Counted from the first letter of the stretch, positions 8,270 to 16,429 are shown. The stretch is 38,080 nt of DNA from an uncultured Bacilli bacterium (GCA_910584085.1 CAJTZY010000014.1:1-38080), one strand, 5' to 3'. Numbers and translations are program-made. The notes: generated by a model not told the origin, from the sequence alone.

Positions 8270-8325
8270 GTTGACGATATACTTCCTACTTAAATGCTAT
8301 AATTAATTTAAGAAGGGAGTTTTTT

Positions 8326-9240
8326 ATGAAAGAAGATATGTATGATAATTTTAAAAAATTACAAAATAGAGTCATAGATTCATTGGCTATGACAGACCTA
8401 ATTAAAATTCAAAAGATTTTATCTAATATAGATGGTCCTACAATATCAACTGGCGTTGGAGGTTCATACGTTGTAAGTACCTTTCTATCAAAGATATTAA
8501 GTAAAAAAAATAATATAATTTGTGAAAGTTTAACGCCAAGAGATTTAATTTATAAAAATTTAAACTGTTATGAAAATATAATTGCCTGTAGCTACAGTGG
8601 GAATAATTTTGGTGTTTATACATCATTTAATAATAATTTAAAAAAGTATTTATTTTCAAGAAATACATTTGAAAATGTAACAAACATTAAATATAAAACC
8701 TCAGATATTGAACACAGTTTTATTTCACTATCATCAACACTAATTCCAATGACTATTCTACTTGCTTATTATCTAGATAATGATTTATCAATAATAAATG
8801 AAATATTGTCTCTTACTTATAACTTTGATTTTGAAAATTCAGATATTTATGAGATTTTAAGTGGATATGATTCAAATACCGCGCATACATTTATTGAATC
8901 AACGATGGTAGAATCAGGTATAGGTACTCCTATAATACATGATAAATATGAATTTTGTCATGGCAGAAGTACTTTTAATTTATGCCATTCTAGTAATTTA
9001 ATATTTTTTTACTGTAATAGTGAACTAGATAAATTATATGAATCAGAATTAAATGATTATTATAACAGTATAATCAAAATAAATAAAAGATTTGATGATG
9101 AATTAATAAATGATTATTACTTTACTTATATTAGTATGTTGCTATGTAAACAAATTGCGAAATCAAAAAATAAAGATCTATCCAATGTAAATTATTCAAA
9201 ATTGGTAAAAAAACTATATTTTTATAAAGGAGGAATGTAA
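8326..9240 (+). CDS. SIS-domain sugar isomerase-like protein
   Basis: 304 residues with two SIS half-domains, the fold of phosphosugar isomerases such as the GlmS isomerase domain. The first has TGVGGSYVVSTFLSK (~45) and IACSYSGNN (~85), where GlmS has SQSGET. The second has STMVESGIGTP (~190) and a HDKYEFCHGR segment (~205) resembling the EEFRHG motif that follows the second SIS in GlmS. There is no glutaminase domain. The substrate is unknown, probably a phosphorylated sugar or sugar-like nucleotide product. AAGAAGGGAG precedes the ATG. The Ham1-like gene follows one base after the stop, with its ribosome site inside this gene's end, so the pair is translationally coupled. Confidence 0.75.
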   Translation: MKEDMYDNFKKLQNRVIDSLAMTDLIKIQKILSNIDGPTISTGVGGSYVVSTFLSKILSKKNNIICESLTPRDLIYKNLNCYENIIACSYSGNNFGVYTSFNNNLKKYLFSRNTFENVTNIKYKTSDIEHSFISLSSTLIPMTILLAYYLDNDLSIINEILSLTYNFDFENSDIYEILSGYDSNTAHTFIESTMVESGIGTPIIHDKYEFCHGRSTFNLCHSSNLIFFYCNSELDKLYESELNDYYNSIIKINKRFDDELINDYYFTYISMLLCKQIAKSKNKDLSNVNYSKLVKKLYFYKGGM

Positions 9241-9241
9241 T

Positions 9242-9850
9242 ATGGAAAAATTAGCTTATGTTACAGGAAATTACGGAAAATATATATCTGTAAAGGAAAA
9301 ATTTGAAAATGAAAATTTGCTTATTAATTATTACAAGTGTGATTTAAATGAACCAGATATAAATGATATTAAATTTATATCCAAGGAAAAGGCAAGACAA
9401 GCATATGAAATAATAAACAGTCCTGCGTTTGTAATTGATTCTGGATTTTATATTAATAATTATCCAAATAATCCAGGATATCCAGGTGCGTTTGTAAAAA
9501 GAAGTGGTATCAGTTCTAATATTGAACAATTATTAAAGATTATGGAAAATATAAATGATAGAGGTTGTTATTTTATGGATTGTCTTACATATTATGATGG
9601 CAATGAATACTTTCAATTTTTTGGAAGAAGTTATGGAACTTTATCTAAAGAAAAAAGAGGTATTAATCAAAAAAAAGCAAAATCAAATTTGTGGTATGTA
9701 TTTATTCCAAATAATTGTACTAAAACTTTAGCTGAAATGAGTGATGAAGAAAGACAAAATAGAAAAGATAATAGAACTAGTGCAACTGATGAATTTATAA
9801 ATTGGTATAAATCTATATACTTACAACAAAAAGTAAAACAAAAAATGTAA
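9242..9850 (+). CDS. Divergent Ham1/RdgB-family nucleoside triphosphate pyrophosphatase
   Basis: 202 residues of the ITPase-like fold. It keeps the N-terminal TGNYGK phosphate motif, a conserved Asp in FVIDSGFY (DDSGL in E. coli RdgB) and the NNPGYPGAFVK strand (cf. APGIYSARYSG). The base-recognition elements differ. RdgB's GGFGYDPIF is replaced by KAKSNLWYVFIP, and the C-terminal S-H-R motif is replaced by NRKDNRTSA. The hydrolase core is therefore preserved while specificity for ITP/XTP probably is not. Canonical house-cleaning RdgB should not be assumed. The gene is coupled to the SIS gene (AAAGGAGGA ribosome site) and downstream of the WYL regulator. Confidence 0.75.
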   Translation: MEKLAYVTGNYGKYISVKEKFENENLLINYYKCDLNEPDINDIKFISKEKARQAYEIINSPAFVIDSGFYINNYPNNPGYPGAFVKRSGISSNIEQLLKIMENINDRGCYFMDCLTYYDGNEYFQFFGRSYGTLSKEKRGINQKKAKSNLWYVFIPNNCTKTLAEMSDEERQNRKDNRTSATDEFINWYKSIYLQQKVKQKM

Positions 9851-9892
9851 TATTTAAATTACCTGTCAAAAAAATATTTTTATTCTATAAAC

Positions 9893-9918
9893 AAAAGAAA
9901 CCTTAATCGGTTTCTTTT
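9893..9918. terminator. Bidirectional terminator between the Ham1-like gene and murD
   Basis: Stem AAAAGAAACC (9893-9902) with GGTTTCTTTT (9909-9918), T-rich on both sides. The murD stop codon lies in the loop. Confidence 0.75.
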
Positions 9919-11267
9919 ACTAATTCTTTAAATTTTCTACCCTTTTCTTCAAAATTTTTAAAGTATTCATAACTACTAGCAGCTGGAGACATCAAGCATA
10001 TCTTACCTTTTTCTGTAATCTTTTTAGCAAGTTTAACTGCATCAGTTAAATATTCAATATAATATATTTTTTTAGCTACTTTTAACTCTTCCAAAGCTTT
10101 TCCAATGTTATAACCAGTTGTTGGCATGCATATTAGATTATTAACATTGCATTTACTTAAATACTCTATTAAACTATCATACTCTATTCCTCTATCCATA
10201 CCGCCAAATATAAGAGTATCAACTTTTTCTAATGCATTTATTGCATTAATTGTTGCCATTGGTATAGTAGCTATAGAATCATTATAGTATGTTACTCCAT
10301 CAAATGTACCAACTAATTCCATTCTATGTTCAAGGGGTTTAAAGTTTTTTATACTCTCTACTACTTTGTTTAAGTCTAAATTAAGTAAATTTGATATCAA
10401 TAAACAAGTCATTATATTAGATAAATTATGTTCCCCTATTAAAGTTCTTTCATTATTTTTATTATATATAATATTACCTTCATATACTACATTATCACCA
10501 TCTAAATAAATTGTATTTTGAGTATTTGTTTTATTTAATGTAACTTTGTATAATTTACTTTGATATCTATTATTATTTATCCAATTAACTGTATTTTCAT
10601 TGTCAAGACAGTAAATTGCTATATCATCGCTATTTTGATATTTAAACATATTCATTTTATTTTCATGATAGTGATAAACGGTTCCAGAATGATCTAGATG
10701 ATCTTCAAATAAATTAAGTACTACTCCTATATGCGGAGAGATTTTAACAAATTCTAATTGATGTGCGGACATCTCTATTACTAAATATGTATTTTCATTA
10801 AAATTTTCTACATCATCAAGCATAGGATTACCAATATTACCTAGTAGATATGCATCTTTACCTTGATCTTTTAATATATTATACATAAGTGTTGAAGTAG
10901 TACTTTTTCCCTTAGTACCCGTTATACCTATTACATTATTTTTAAATGCCTCTAGTATTACTTCAAGTTGCGAAGTTAATTTTGATTTAATATTATCAAT
11001 ATTCATATCTTTAAATGTAATTCCAGGTGTTTTAAATATTAAATCATAAATTTCTAAATTATTTAAATATTCATCTCCATAAATTACATTTATATTATTA
11101 TCTAAGTTAAGTTCTTCTGACTCTCTAACATCATTTTTATCTATTATAGTTATAAATTTATCTTTAAGATGTCTTCTGATAAAGTTATAGGTAGATTTAC
11201 CCTCCTTACCAAATCCCAATATACAAATATTTTTATCCTTTATATTATCAATTATAGCATTATACAT
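9903..11267 (-). CDS. murD2: UDP-N-acetylmuramoyl-L-alanine glutamate ligase (MurD family; probably the L-Glu-using MurD2 type)
   Basis: About 454 residues, the usual length of MurD. The N-terminal nucleotide-sugar domain has ICILGFGKEGKST. The central ATPase domain has the Mur-ligase P-loop GITGTKGKSTTST (~117-129), then the EMSAHQLEF, NLFEDHLDHSG and EHNLSNI motifs. The C-terminal domain ends YEYFKNFEEKG. The classical enzyme adds D-Glu to UDP-MurNAc-L-Ala. Here it is coupled to an apparent MurL, whose substrate is the L-Glu product, so this enzyme probably adds L-Glu (MurD2 activity shown in Xanthomonas). That specificity is inferred from context, not from residues. I prefer the ATG at 11267; a TTG at 11276 is possible. 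Either start overlaps the end of murL. Confidence 0.85.
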   Translation of the reverse strand: MYNAIIDNIKDKNICILGFGKEGKSTYNFIRRHLKDKFITIIDKNDVRESEELNLDNNINVIYGDEYLNNLEIYDLIFKTPGITFKDMNIDNIKSKLTSQLEVILEAFKNNVIGITGTKGKSTTSTLMYNILKDQGKDAYLLGNIGNPMLDDVENFNENTYLVIEMSAHQLEFVKISPHIGVVLNLFEDHLDHSGTVYHYHENKMNMFKYQNSDDIAIYCLDNENTVNWINNNRYQSKLYKVTLNKTNTQNTIYLDGDNVVYEGNIIYNKNNERTLIGEHNLSNIMTCLLISNLLNLDLNKVVESIKNFKPLEHRMELVGTFDGVTYYNDSIATIPMATINAINALEKVDTLIFGGMDRGIEYDSLIEYLSKCNVNNLICMPTTGYNIGKALEELKVAKKIYYIEYLTDAVKLAKKITEKGKICLMSPAASSYEYFKNFEEKGRKFKELVKETD

Positions 11268-12621
11268 ATTTATCAAGTTCTCCTTTTACTATACTAACAA
11301 ATTTTTCATCCAAATTATTTTCCTCATTAAACATATTTTCATACTTTACACTTGTATCTAACTCAAAATGATCTTTATAATATTTAAGCAAATACGGAAG
11401 ATTATCTCCTAACTTATTAATTGTTAAACTAAGTGCATACCTTACTTCTTCATAAGTTCCTACACATTCAAAAGGTTTATTCTCACTATAGTTTGCAAGT
11501 TCTAATAAAGTATTTAATAGTTCTTTATTTTCAAATAAATCTTCACCAAATATATCTATTAATTCTTTATCATATAAAAATGGGCTAAGAATAATATATA
11601 CAAACATGCATTTCGCACAGTTTGAACACCATTTCCAAGGTGTACTTTTACTCCCTACGTTACAACTTCTAAAAATTTTATGATATTTCTTATAATTTGA
11701 AAATAACATAGCTATTTGAAATTCATTTAAACATCTAAGTAAACTAAAATATTTAATATCTATATTAAAATATTTTTTTGTATAAAGATTAAAATCATTT
11801 TCAAATTCATAGGTTTTAGAATATTGATGATTTATTTTAGTACCTAATATTGTTGGTTCATTCGCACTAGCTTCATTTGATAATATTATATATTTTTTAT
11901 TTGATAAATAGGCACATAAGTATGTAACAAAGGCAACTAGTGAACTAAATGGTGTATGTCCATTTAAAAAACCTTCATTATTTAATTCTATAATTTTTTT
12001 ATCTAATACCCTTTTAATACAAAAAATATTATCATCACTATATCCTGCCACTTCAGCACACTTTGTATTAACCTCTTTTGGATTGATTATAAAGCAAGTA
12101 TTATCTTCAAATTCATTTTTCATAAGTTCCAATGTTACATTGGAATCTTTCCCACCACCGATAGGTATTAGATTTCCATATCCACTATATTCTATTTTAT
12201 CGAATTCTACTTTAGGAGAGTCAATTATTACATTCATAAGGTTCTCTTCACTTATATTTATACCATTTGTATAAAGCATTTCTCCAAGCCCATAATAGTA
12301 TAGTTTTTTAAACCATTTAATTTGATCATCAGTTAAATACCCAGCTTTTATTATTACATTCTTACTACATGTACATTTAAAGTAACTAACCAGTTCTATT
12401 AAGCCTATATGAAATATTAAATTATTTAATAAGGATTCATTTATATTTTTATTCTTTATATACTTTTTATTTATTATGTAATATGGATTAAATTCTGTTA
12501 AACCTTCTATACTAAAATGGTATATTATTTTAATATTTTCTTCTTCATCTAATATCTCATAACTATCATATATAAAGTTTGAATATTTTTCTCTAAAATT
12601 TAAAAATTTTTCTTGATTCAT
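11260..12621 (-). CDS. murL: MurL-type UDP-MurNAc-L-Ala-L-Glu epimerase (PP-loop ATPase)
   Basis: 453 residues. A PP-loop ATP-pyrophosphatase motif, LIPIGGGKDS, lies at ~151-160, followed by a strand/helix series including LSNEASANEP (~248-257). A four-Cys cluster (C320, C332, C335, C338 in RSC...WCSNCAKC) probably binds zinc. Size, PP-loop position and overlap with a MurD gene match MurL. That enzyme uses ATP, releasing AMP and PPi, to epimerise the terminal L-Glu of UDP-MurNAc-L-Ala-L-Glu to D-Glu, replacing glutamate racemase. The assignment rests on remembered family features and on the murD overlap (stop at 11260 inside the murD start). The start has AGGAGATG upstream. A generic PP-loop amidotransferase is the alternative. 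Confidence 0.75.
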   Translation of the reverse strand: MNQEKFLNFREKYSNFIYDSYEILDEEENIKIIYHFSIEGLTEFNPYYIINKKYIKNKNINESLLNNLIFHIGLIELVSYFKCTCSKNVIIKAGYLTDDQIKWFKKLYYYGLGEMLYTNGINISEENLMNVIIDSPKVEFDKIEYSGYGNLIPIGGGKDSNVTLELMKNEFEDNTCFIINPKEVNTKCAEVAGYSDDNIFCIKRVLDKKIIELNNEGFLNGHTPFSSLVAFVTYLCAYLSNKKYIILSNEASANEPTILGTKINHQYSKTYEFENDFNLYTKKYFNIDIKYFSLLRCLNEFQIAMLFSNYKKYHKIFRSCNVGSKSTPWKWCSNCAKCMFVYIILSPFLYDKELIDIFGEDLFENKELLNTLLELANYSENKPFECVGTYEEVRYALSLTINKLGDNLPYLLKYYKDHFELDTSVKYENMFNEENNLDEKFVSIVKGELDKYV

Positions 12622-12686
12622 AACACATCTCCTAACATATATTACCTTATTTAAAACTAATAATATATTATAATTTTTACTAATGA

Positions 12687-13448
12687 TTATATTAGCAAAC
12701 TTCCACCATTTACATTTATATTCTCACCATTAATATAACTTGCTCTATCAGACAATAGGAATAGAACTGCATTTGCTATGTCAATTGTTTCACCTAATCT
12801 CTTTAATGGATTACTATTTTTATGATCCTCAATTTCTTGTTCAGTCCATCCTGAAAGTGCTAAAGGAGTCTTTGTTAAACTGGGACTTACACAATTAACT
12901 CTAATATTATATTTTGATAATTCTAATGCACTAGTTTCAGTAAAATTAATTATAGCGGCTTCAGCAGAACAATAAGCACTAGCTTCTATACAAGGTCTTG
13001 TTCCCAACCTTGATGCTATATTTACAATACTTGAATTTTCACTTTTTCGTAACAAAGGAATGGCATATTTTGTACAAATTACTTTTCCAATTAAATTTAC
13101 ATTTATTACTTTCTTAAAATCACTAATATCTAAATCTTCAATAAAACCATCTATATTAGTTCCGGCATTGTTTACTAAATAATCTAATTTTCCAAACTTA
13201 TCTTTAATTGTATTCATCATCATATAAACTTCTTCTTCATTACTAATATCCGCTTTAATAAATTTAAAATTATTACTAATTTGTTTTAATTCTTCCTTTG
13301 CTTTGAACATTTGACTATCATTAGGACCAAAATTTATAAATACAAGGCATCCATTCAATAATAATTGCTTAGCAATTTCCTTACCTATTCCAGATGTCCC
13401 ACCAGTTACTAAAGCGACTTTGTCACTAAAATCATATATTTTATCCAT
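12687..13448 (-). CDS. Short-chain dehydrogenase/reductase with altered catalytic Lys
   Basis: About 253 residues, a classical SDR length. The cofactor motif TGGTSGIG is near residue 14, NNAG near 90, the catalytic Ser is in SSIVNIASRLG, and the C-terminal YINGENINVNGG is typical of FabG-like enzymes. The active-site YxxxK reads AYCSAEAA. Tyr is present, but Glu (GAA codon) stands where Lys should be, so normal SDR catalysis is doubtful. It may be a non-catalytic or specialised member. The start is ATG 13448, preceded by GGAGTGAGG; the GTG at 13463 lies inside that ribosome site. It lies 65 nt upstream of murL on the same strand and may be cotranscribed. The substrate is unknown. Confidence 0.8.
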   Translation of the reverse strand: MDKIYDFSDKVALVTGGTSGIGKEIAKQLLLNGCLVFINFGPNDSQMFKAKEELKQISNNFKFIKADISNEEEVYMMMNTIKDKFGKLDYLVNNAGTNIDGFIEDLDISDFKKVINVNLIGKVICTKYAIPLLRKSENSSIVNIASRLGTRPCIEASAYCSAEAAIINFTETSALELSKYNIRVNCVSPSLTKTPLALSGWTEQEIEDHKNSNPLKRLGETIDIANAVLFLLSDRASYINGENINVNGGSLLI

Positions 13449-13524
13449 ATACTTATACCTCACTCCAATTTATTGCTGTTATTTAATCATAATTCAAATT
13501 ATAATAATATTAATTTATATATTA

Positions 13525-14061
13525 TTATAAAGTAGTTATGCTAGTTAGAACCCAGTCGTAACTTTCCTGATTATATGTACTGTGGCAAAATTCGCAGTAT
13601 CCAGATTTATTTACATCCATAGGATGTCCACAATTTGGGCAAAATCTAACTACATCCTGTATCTTGCTATTTCTTCTCTTTTCAAAAATTAATATATTTT
13701 CTTTTTCAACTCTAGAGGAATTATTTCCTCTTTTAAAATTATTAGTGTTTTTGTCTACTATATAATCCATATATTTTGATACTAATTTCACTTTAATTAT
13801 ATATTTATCATCAGTTATATTTATGTCTATTATATCTGTTGATTTTACGTTTAATTCATCAAACATTTGTCTTTCATTATTACTATTTAAATTAGATAGT
13901 ATTTCACTATATTTATTATACACATCATCACTTATAAAATGACGTACTCTTTTCATATTATCAGTCATAAGACTCATATGTAACATAACAAATATATTAT
14001 CTACCTTTGTTTTAAAACTGCTTTCTGTAAAAGTAGGATCCAAACTTATTAATTCATCCAT
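13525..14061 (-). CDS. Tim44-like domain protein with C-terminal zinc ribbon
   Basis: 178 residues. The first ~130 resemble the Tim44-like/NTF2-fold domain: a helical start with WxxxQ-like positions replaced by FVMLHMSLMTDN, then RVRHFISDDVYNKY and paired beta-strands with DIIDINITDDKYIIKVKL. A zinc ribbon follows, with Cys pairs CPNCG and CEFC spaced 14 residues apart. There is no membrane segment. In bacteria such domains occur in poorly characterised envelope or membrane-associated proteins. The gene lies 44 nt downstream of sigE on the same strand, where Bacillus has sigG, so it may be expressed with the spoIIGA-sigE operon. The Tim44 assignment is moderate; the zinc ribbon is clear. Confidence 0.65.
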   Translation of the reverse strand: MDELISLDPTFTESSFKTKVDNIFVMLHMSLMTDNMKRVRHFISDDVYNKYSEILSNLNSNNERQMFDELNVKSTDIIDINITDDKYIIKVKLVSKYMDYIVDKNTNNFKRGNNSSRVEKENILIFEKRRNSKIQDVVRFCPNCGHPMDVNKSGYCEFCHSTYNQESYDWVLTSITTL

Positions 14062-14105
14062 TCTACCACCACTATAATTATATCAAAATTAAAAACTTAA
14101 TACAA

Positions 14106-14792
14106 TTATCTATTTTGAAGTTTTAATCTACTTATAACTTTTTTTTCTATTCTGGATATATAAGATTGACTTATACCAAGGGACTCTGCTACTTCCTTTT
14201 GAGTCATTTCTTTTTTTCCTAAAAGTCCATATCTCAAAGTCATAATTTCTCTATCTCGATCATTTAGTTTAGTTAACTCTTGATATAATATTTTCTTTTC
14301 TATTTCCTCCTCTAGTGGCCTTGTTACTATATCTGATTCTGTTCCTAGTATATCTTCTAAATGTAACTCATTACCCTCACTATCATAGCTTAAACTATCT
14401 TCAAAACTAATTTCCCCTCTTCTTCTTTTGTTTTTTCTTAAAAACATTAAAATTTCATTATCAATACAACGTGATGCGTATGTCGCAAGTTTAATATTTT
14501 TATCCAACTTATAGGTATTTACACCCTTTATAAGTCCAATTGTTCCAATGCTTACTAAATCTTCTAAATCTACTCCTGTATTTTCATACTTTTTTGAAAG
14601 AAAAACTACTAATCTAAGATTATGTTCTATTAATTTATTTCTTGCAAACTCATCTCCAGCCATAGATAACTCTACATACTTTATTTCTTCATCTTTTGTT
14701 AAAGGTTCAGGTAATTTATCTGAACTTCCAACAAAATATATTCCTTCACTACTAAGTAATTTTTTTATAAACTCTATTAATTTTTTTATCAT
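14106..14792 (-). CDS. sigE: Sporulation sigma factor SigE (mother-cell, pro-sigma-E)
   Basis: 228 residues of the sigma-70 family. Region 2 includes NLRLVVFLSKKYENTG, DLVSIGTIGLIKGVNTY and KLATYASRCIDNEILMFLR. Region 4 has the ESLGISQSYISRIEKK helix-turn-helix. These are very close to B. subtilis SigE. The amphipathic basic N-terminus (MIKKLIEFIKKLLSSEG) is the likely pro-sequence removed by SpoIIGA, somewhat shorter than in Bacillus. The ribosome site GGAGG sits in the last codons of spoIIGA, so translation is coupled. SigE directs early mother-cell transcription after asymmetric division, so this is strong evidence of endospore formation. Confidence 0.95.
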   Translation of the reverse strand: MIKKLIEFIKKLLSSEGIYFVGSSDKLPEPLTKDEEIKYVELSMAGDEFARNKLIEHNLRLVVFLSKKYENTGVDLEDLVSIGTIGLIKGVNTYKLDKNIKLATYASRCIDNEILMFLRKNKRRRGEISFEDSLSYDSEGNELHLEDILGTESDIVTRPLEEEIEKKILYQELTKLNDRDREIMTLRYGLLGKKEMTQKEVAESLGISQSYISRIEKKVISRLKLQNR

Positions 14793-14793
14793 A

Positions 14794-15570
14794 TTATTCC
14801 TCCAATAACTTTCTATTTAGTATAACTTCAACACCATCTAAACTTATTTTATCCATAATACCTACAAGTACATCACAATAGTCTTTATTATCAAATATAA
14901 TTTTATCTACTTTTATAACCTTAATCATATTCATTCCATTCACACCCGTATATGGTATTAATCTGAATTCCTTTATATCAAATAAAATTTTTCTTTTGTC
15001 TATTAATATTACTTTTTTATTAGTTAATTTATCTACAAGTACATTACCACTATCCATATAAGCTGTATACTTATAATGTTTATTATTTATATGTATTTCA
15101 ATGTTATAATAATTTGAATAATTATATCTTAATGTTTTAGTTTGTTTAATATAAATATATAATATAATTGGTGAAAAAATACATAAAAATATAAAATTGA
15201 TACTTAAGCCATTATTATAAAATATCATACCTATATGTTTATAGGAAAATTCAAGATTAAGTAAGTATAAAAATCCACCAAGAATTATACTAGACATATA
15301 TAAATATAAAAGATTTACTAATGTATATTTTAAATTTTTATATCCAAATGTAGCTAAAACCATGATTATACTTATTATAAATTTCAATATAAATAAGGTT
15401 ATACTATCTATATTAAAAAATAAAAGTAATATGCTTATACCACCTACAAAAGCCCCAAACATGATTTTTGTAAGTTTAACATTTCTCTTTAAAATAAGAG
15501 TAACAGATAATAAAAGGATAAAATCTAAGAAAAAATTTAAAATCATAATTAGGTCCAAATATATTTTCAT
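14794..15570 (-). CDS. spoIIGA: Sigma-E processing peptidase SpoIIGA
   Basis: About 258 residues. Five hydrophobic helices occupy residues ~1-145 (starting KIYLDLIMILNFFLDFI), followed by a cytoplasmic aspartic-protease-like domain whose active site is YMDSGNVL, the counterpart of the DSGN/DTGN motif in Bacillus SpoIIGA. A LIPYTGVNG segment further on also matches the family. In the forespore septum it receives the SpoIIR signal and cleaves pro-sigma-E. Start ATG 15570 is chosen for the GGTGAT just upstream; the ORF continues open to 15603 but without a ribosome site. It lies directly upstream of, and is coupled to, sigE. Confidence 0.92.
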   Translation of the reverse strand: MKIYLDLIMILNFFLDFILLLSVTLILKRNVKLTKIMFGAFVGGISILLLFFNIDSITLFILKFIISIIMVLATFGYKNLKYTLVNLLYLYMSSIILGGFLYLLNLEFSYKHIGMIFYNNGLSINFIFLCIFSPIILYIYIKQTKTLRYNYSNYYNIEIHINNKHYKYTAYMDSGNVLVDKLTNKKVILIDKRKILFDIKEFRLIPYTGVNGMNMIKVIKVDKIIFDNKDYCDVLVGIMDKISLDGVEVILNRKLLEE

Positions 15571-15590
15571 ATAATCACCGTTATAATTAT

Positions 15591-15622
15591 AAAAAAAAGA
15601 CACATATAAAAGTGTCGTTTTT
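15591..15622 (-). terminator. Intrinsic terminator between the exonuclease gene and spoIIGA
   Basis: Read leftward: GACAC (15616-15612), loop, GTGTC (15603-15599), then eight Ts. It separates the exonuclease gene from spoIIGA, which therefore needs its own promoter in the remaining short gap. Confidence 0.7.
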
Positions 15623-15627
15623 TATTA

Positions 15628-16227
15628 TTATTTTCTAATAATTATAAATGGATATTTATACAAATCTTGCATTGTATTAATATTATTTATTTTTAATTTA
15701 TTTAACATTTTATTAAAAATGAGTGCAGTTCCTTCACTATCGTAATCTCCTCTGTGATGTTTATTCTCATCCCAAGGAATATCATACCTTTTAACTAAAG
15801 TAGCTAAATTGTGATATCTCTCACTAGATTCTAAATATCTAGATAAACCTAAAGTGTCAATTACAATATTACTTATTTTTCCTAAATTATATTTAGAATA
15901 TGCATTATCAAGAAAAGACATATCAAATTTGGCATTATGAGCTACCATAGGTAAGTCCCCTACCCACTTCATAAAATCGCAAACACATATTTCTTCATTT
16001 CTTTTATTCTTTAGCATATCATCATTAATTCCCGTTATTTTTACTATTTCTTCACTAAGTAATCTTCCAGGGTTTATTAGTTCATCATATCTATCTATAA
16101 TTTTTCCATTTTTTATTTTAACCGCACCTATTTCTATTATTGAATCACCAGAATTTGGATAAAGTCCTGTCGTTTCTAGATCAAATACTACATAGGTACT
16201 ATCTAATAAAGTTACATCTGTAATCAT
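15628..16227 (-). CDS. PolC-like 3'-5' exonuclease (DnaQ/DEDDh family), stand-alone
   Basis: 199 residues with all DEDDh motifs: ExoI YVVFDLETTGLYP, ExoII MVAHNAKFDMSFLD, ExoIII HHRGDYDSEGTALIF. The sequence resembles the proofreading domain of PolC closely (NPGRLLSEEIVKITGINDDML, IDTLGLSRYLE), not E. coli DnaQ. Even the short tail INTMQDLYKY resembles the linker that follows this domain in PolC. It is a complete small gene with GGAGGAAGT before the ATG and its own terminator, and no polymerase sequence follows. It is probably a separate repair or proofreading exonuclease. It starts 19 nt after the structured RNA and may be read through from it. Confidence 0.88.
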   Translation of the reverse strand: MITDVTLLDSTYVVFDLETTGLYPNSGDSIIEIGAVKIKNGKIIDRYDELINPGRLLSEEIVKITGINDDMLKNKRNEEICVCDFMKWVGDLPMVAHNAKFDMSFLDNAYSKYNLGKISNIVIDTLGLSRYLESSERYHNLATLVKRYDIPWDENKHHRGDYDSEGTALIFNKMLNKLKINNINTMQDLYKYPFIIIRK

Positions 16228-16245
16228 ACTTCCTCCATAATATAT

Positions 16246-16423
16246 AAAAAGCCAGAAGAGCGTATCCCGAATCGAATAAAACCTAGGCTCCTAGGTGGGC
16301 ATCACATCACAACTTTTAGGATCCTCAAATAAATTTGAGTATTCAACACCAGCTATGAATTAGATTCCCAATTATATCGATTAGTAGGTTTTTCATATGG
16401 GATTATTTATCGCATCTTCCAGC
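16246..16423 (-). ncRNA. ssrS: Structured RNA, ~178 nt, 6S RNA candidate
   Basis: Read leftward, the segment begins GCTGGAAGATGCG and ends CGCTCTTCTGGC-TTTTT. These ends pair over about 12 bp (one bulge, two G-U pairs) and are followed at once by a T-run. Inside, ATCCC pairs with GGGAT and AAAACCTA with TAGGTTTT. The middle holds the hairpin CTCAAATTTATTTGAG (16345-16330 region), and the 3' arm a CCTAGG-AG-CCTAGG mini-hairpin. One long interrupted hairpin with an open centre and a size of ~180 nt is the architecture of 6S RNA, which binds sigma-A polymerase. The sequence itself is not one I recognise, so the class is inferred from structure. A cis-regulatory leader for the exonuclease gene is the alternative. 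Confidence 0.5.
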
Positions 16424-16429
16424 AATTTA

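Noticed and set aside
8270..8325. Separate promoter for the SIS gene (TTGACG and TATAAT)
   Set aside because: The two hexamers are 21 nt apart, too far for a normal sigma-A promoter. Cotranscription with the WYL gene is equally likely.
15628..16227. Truncated polC pseudogene
   Set aside because: The gene has a good ribosome site, all catalytic motifs, a stop codon and its own terminator, and no polymerase remnants follow it. A functional small exonuclease is more likely.
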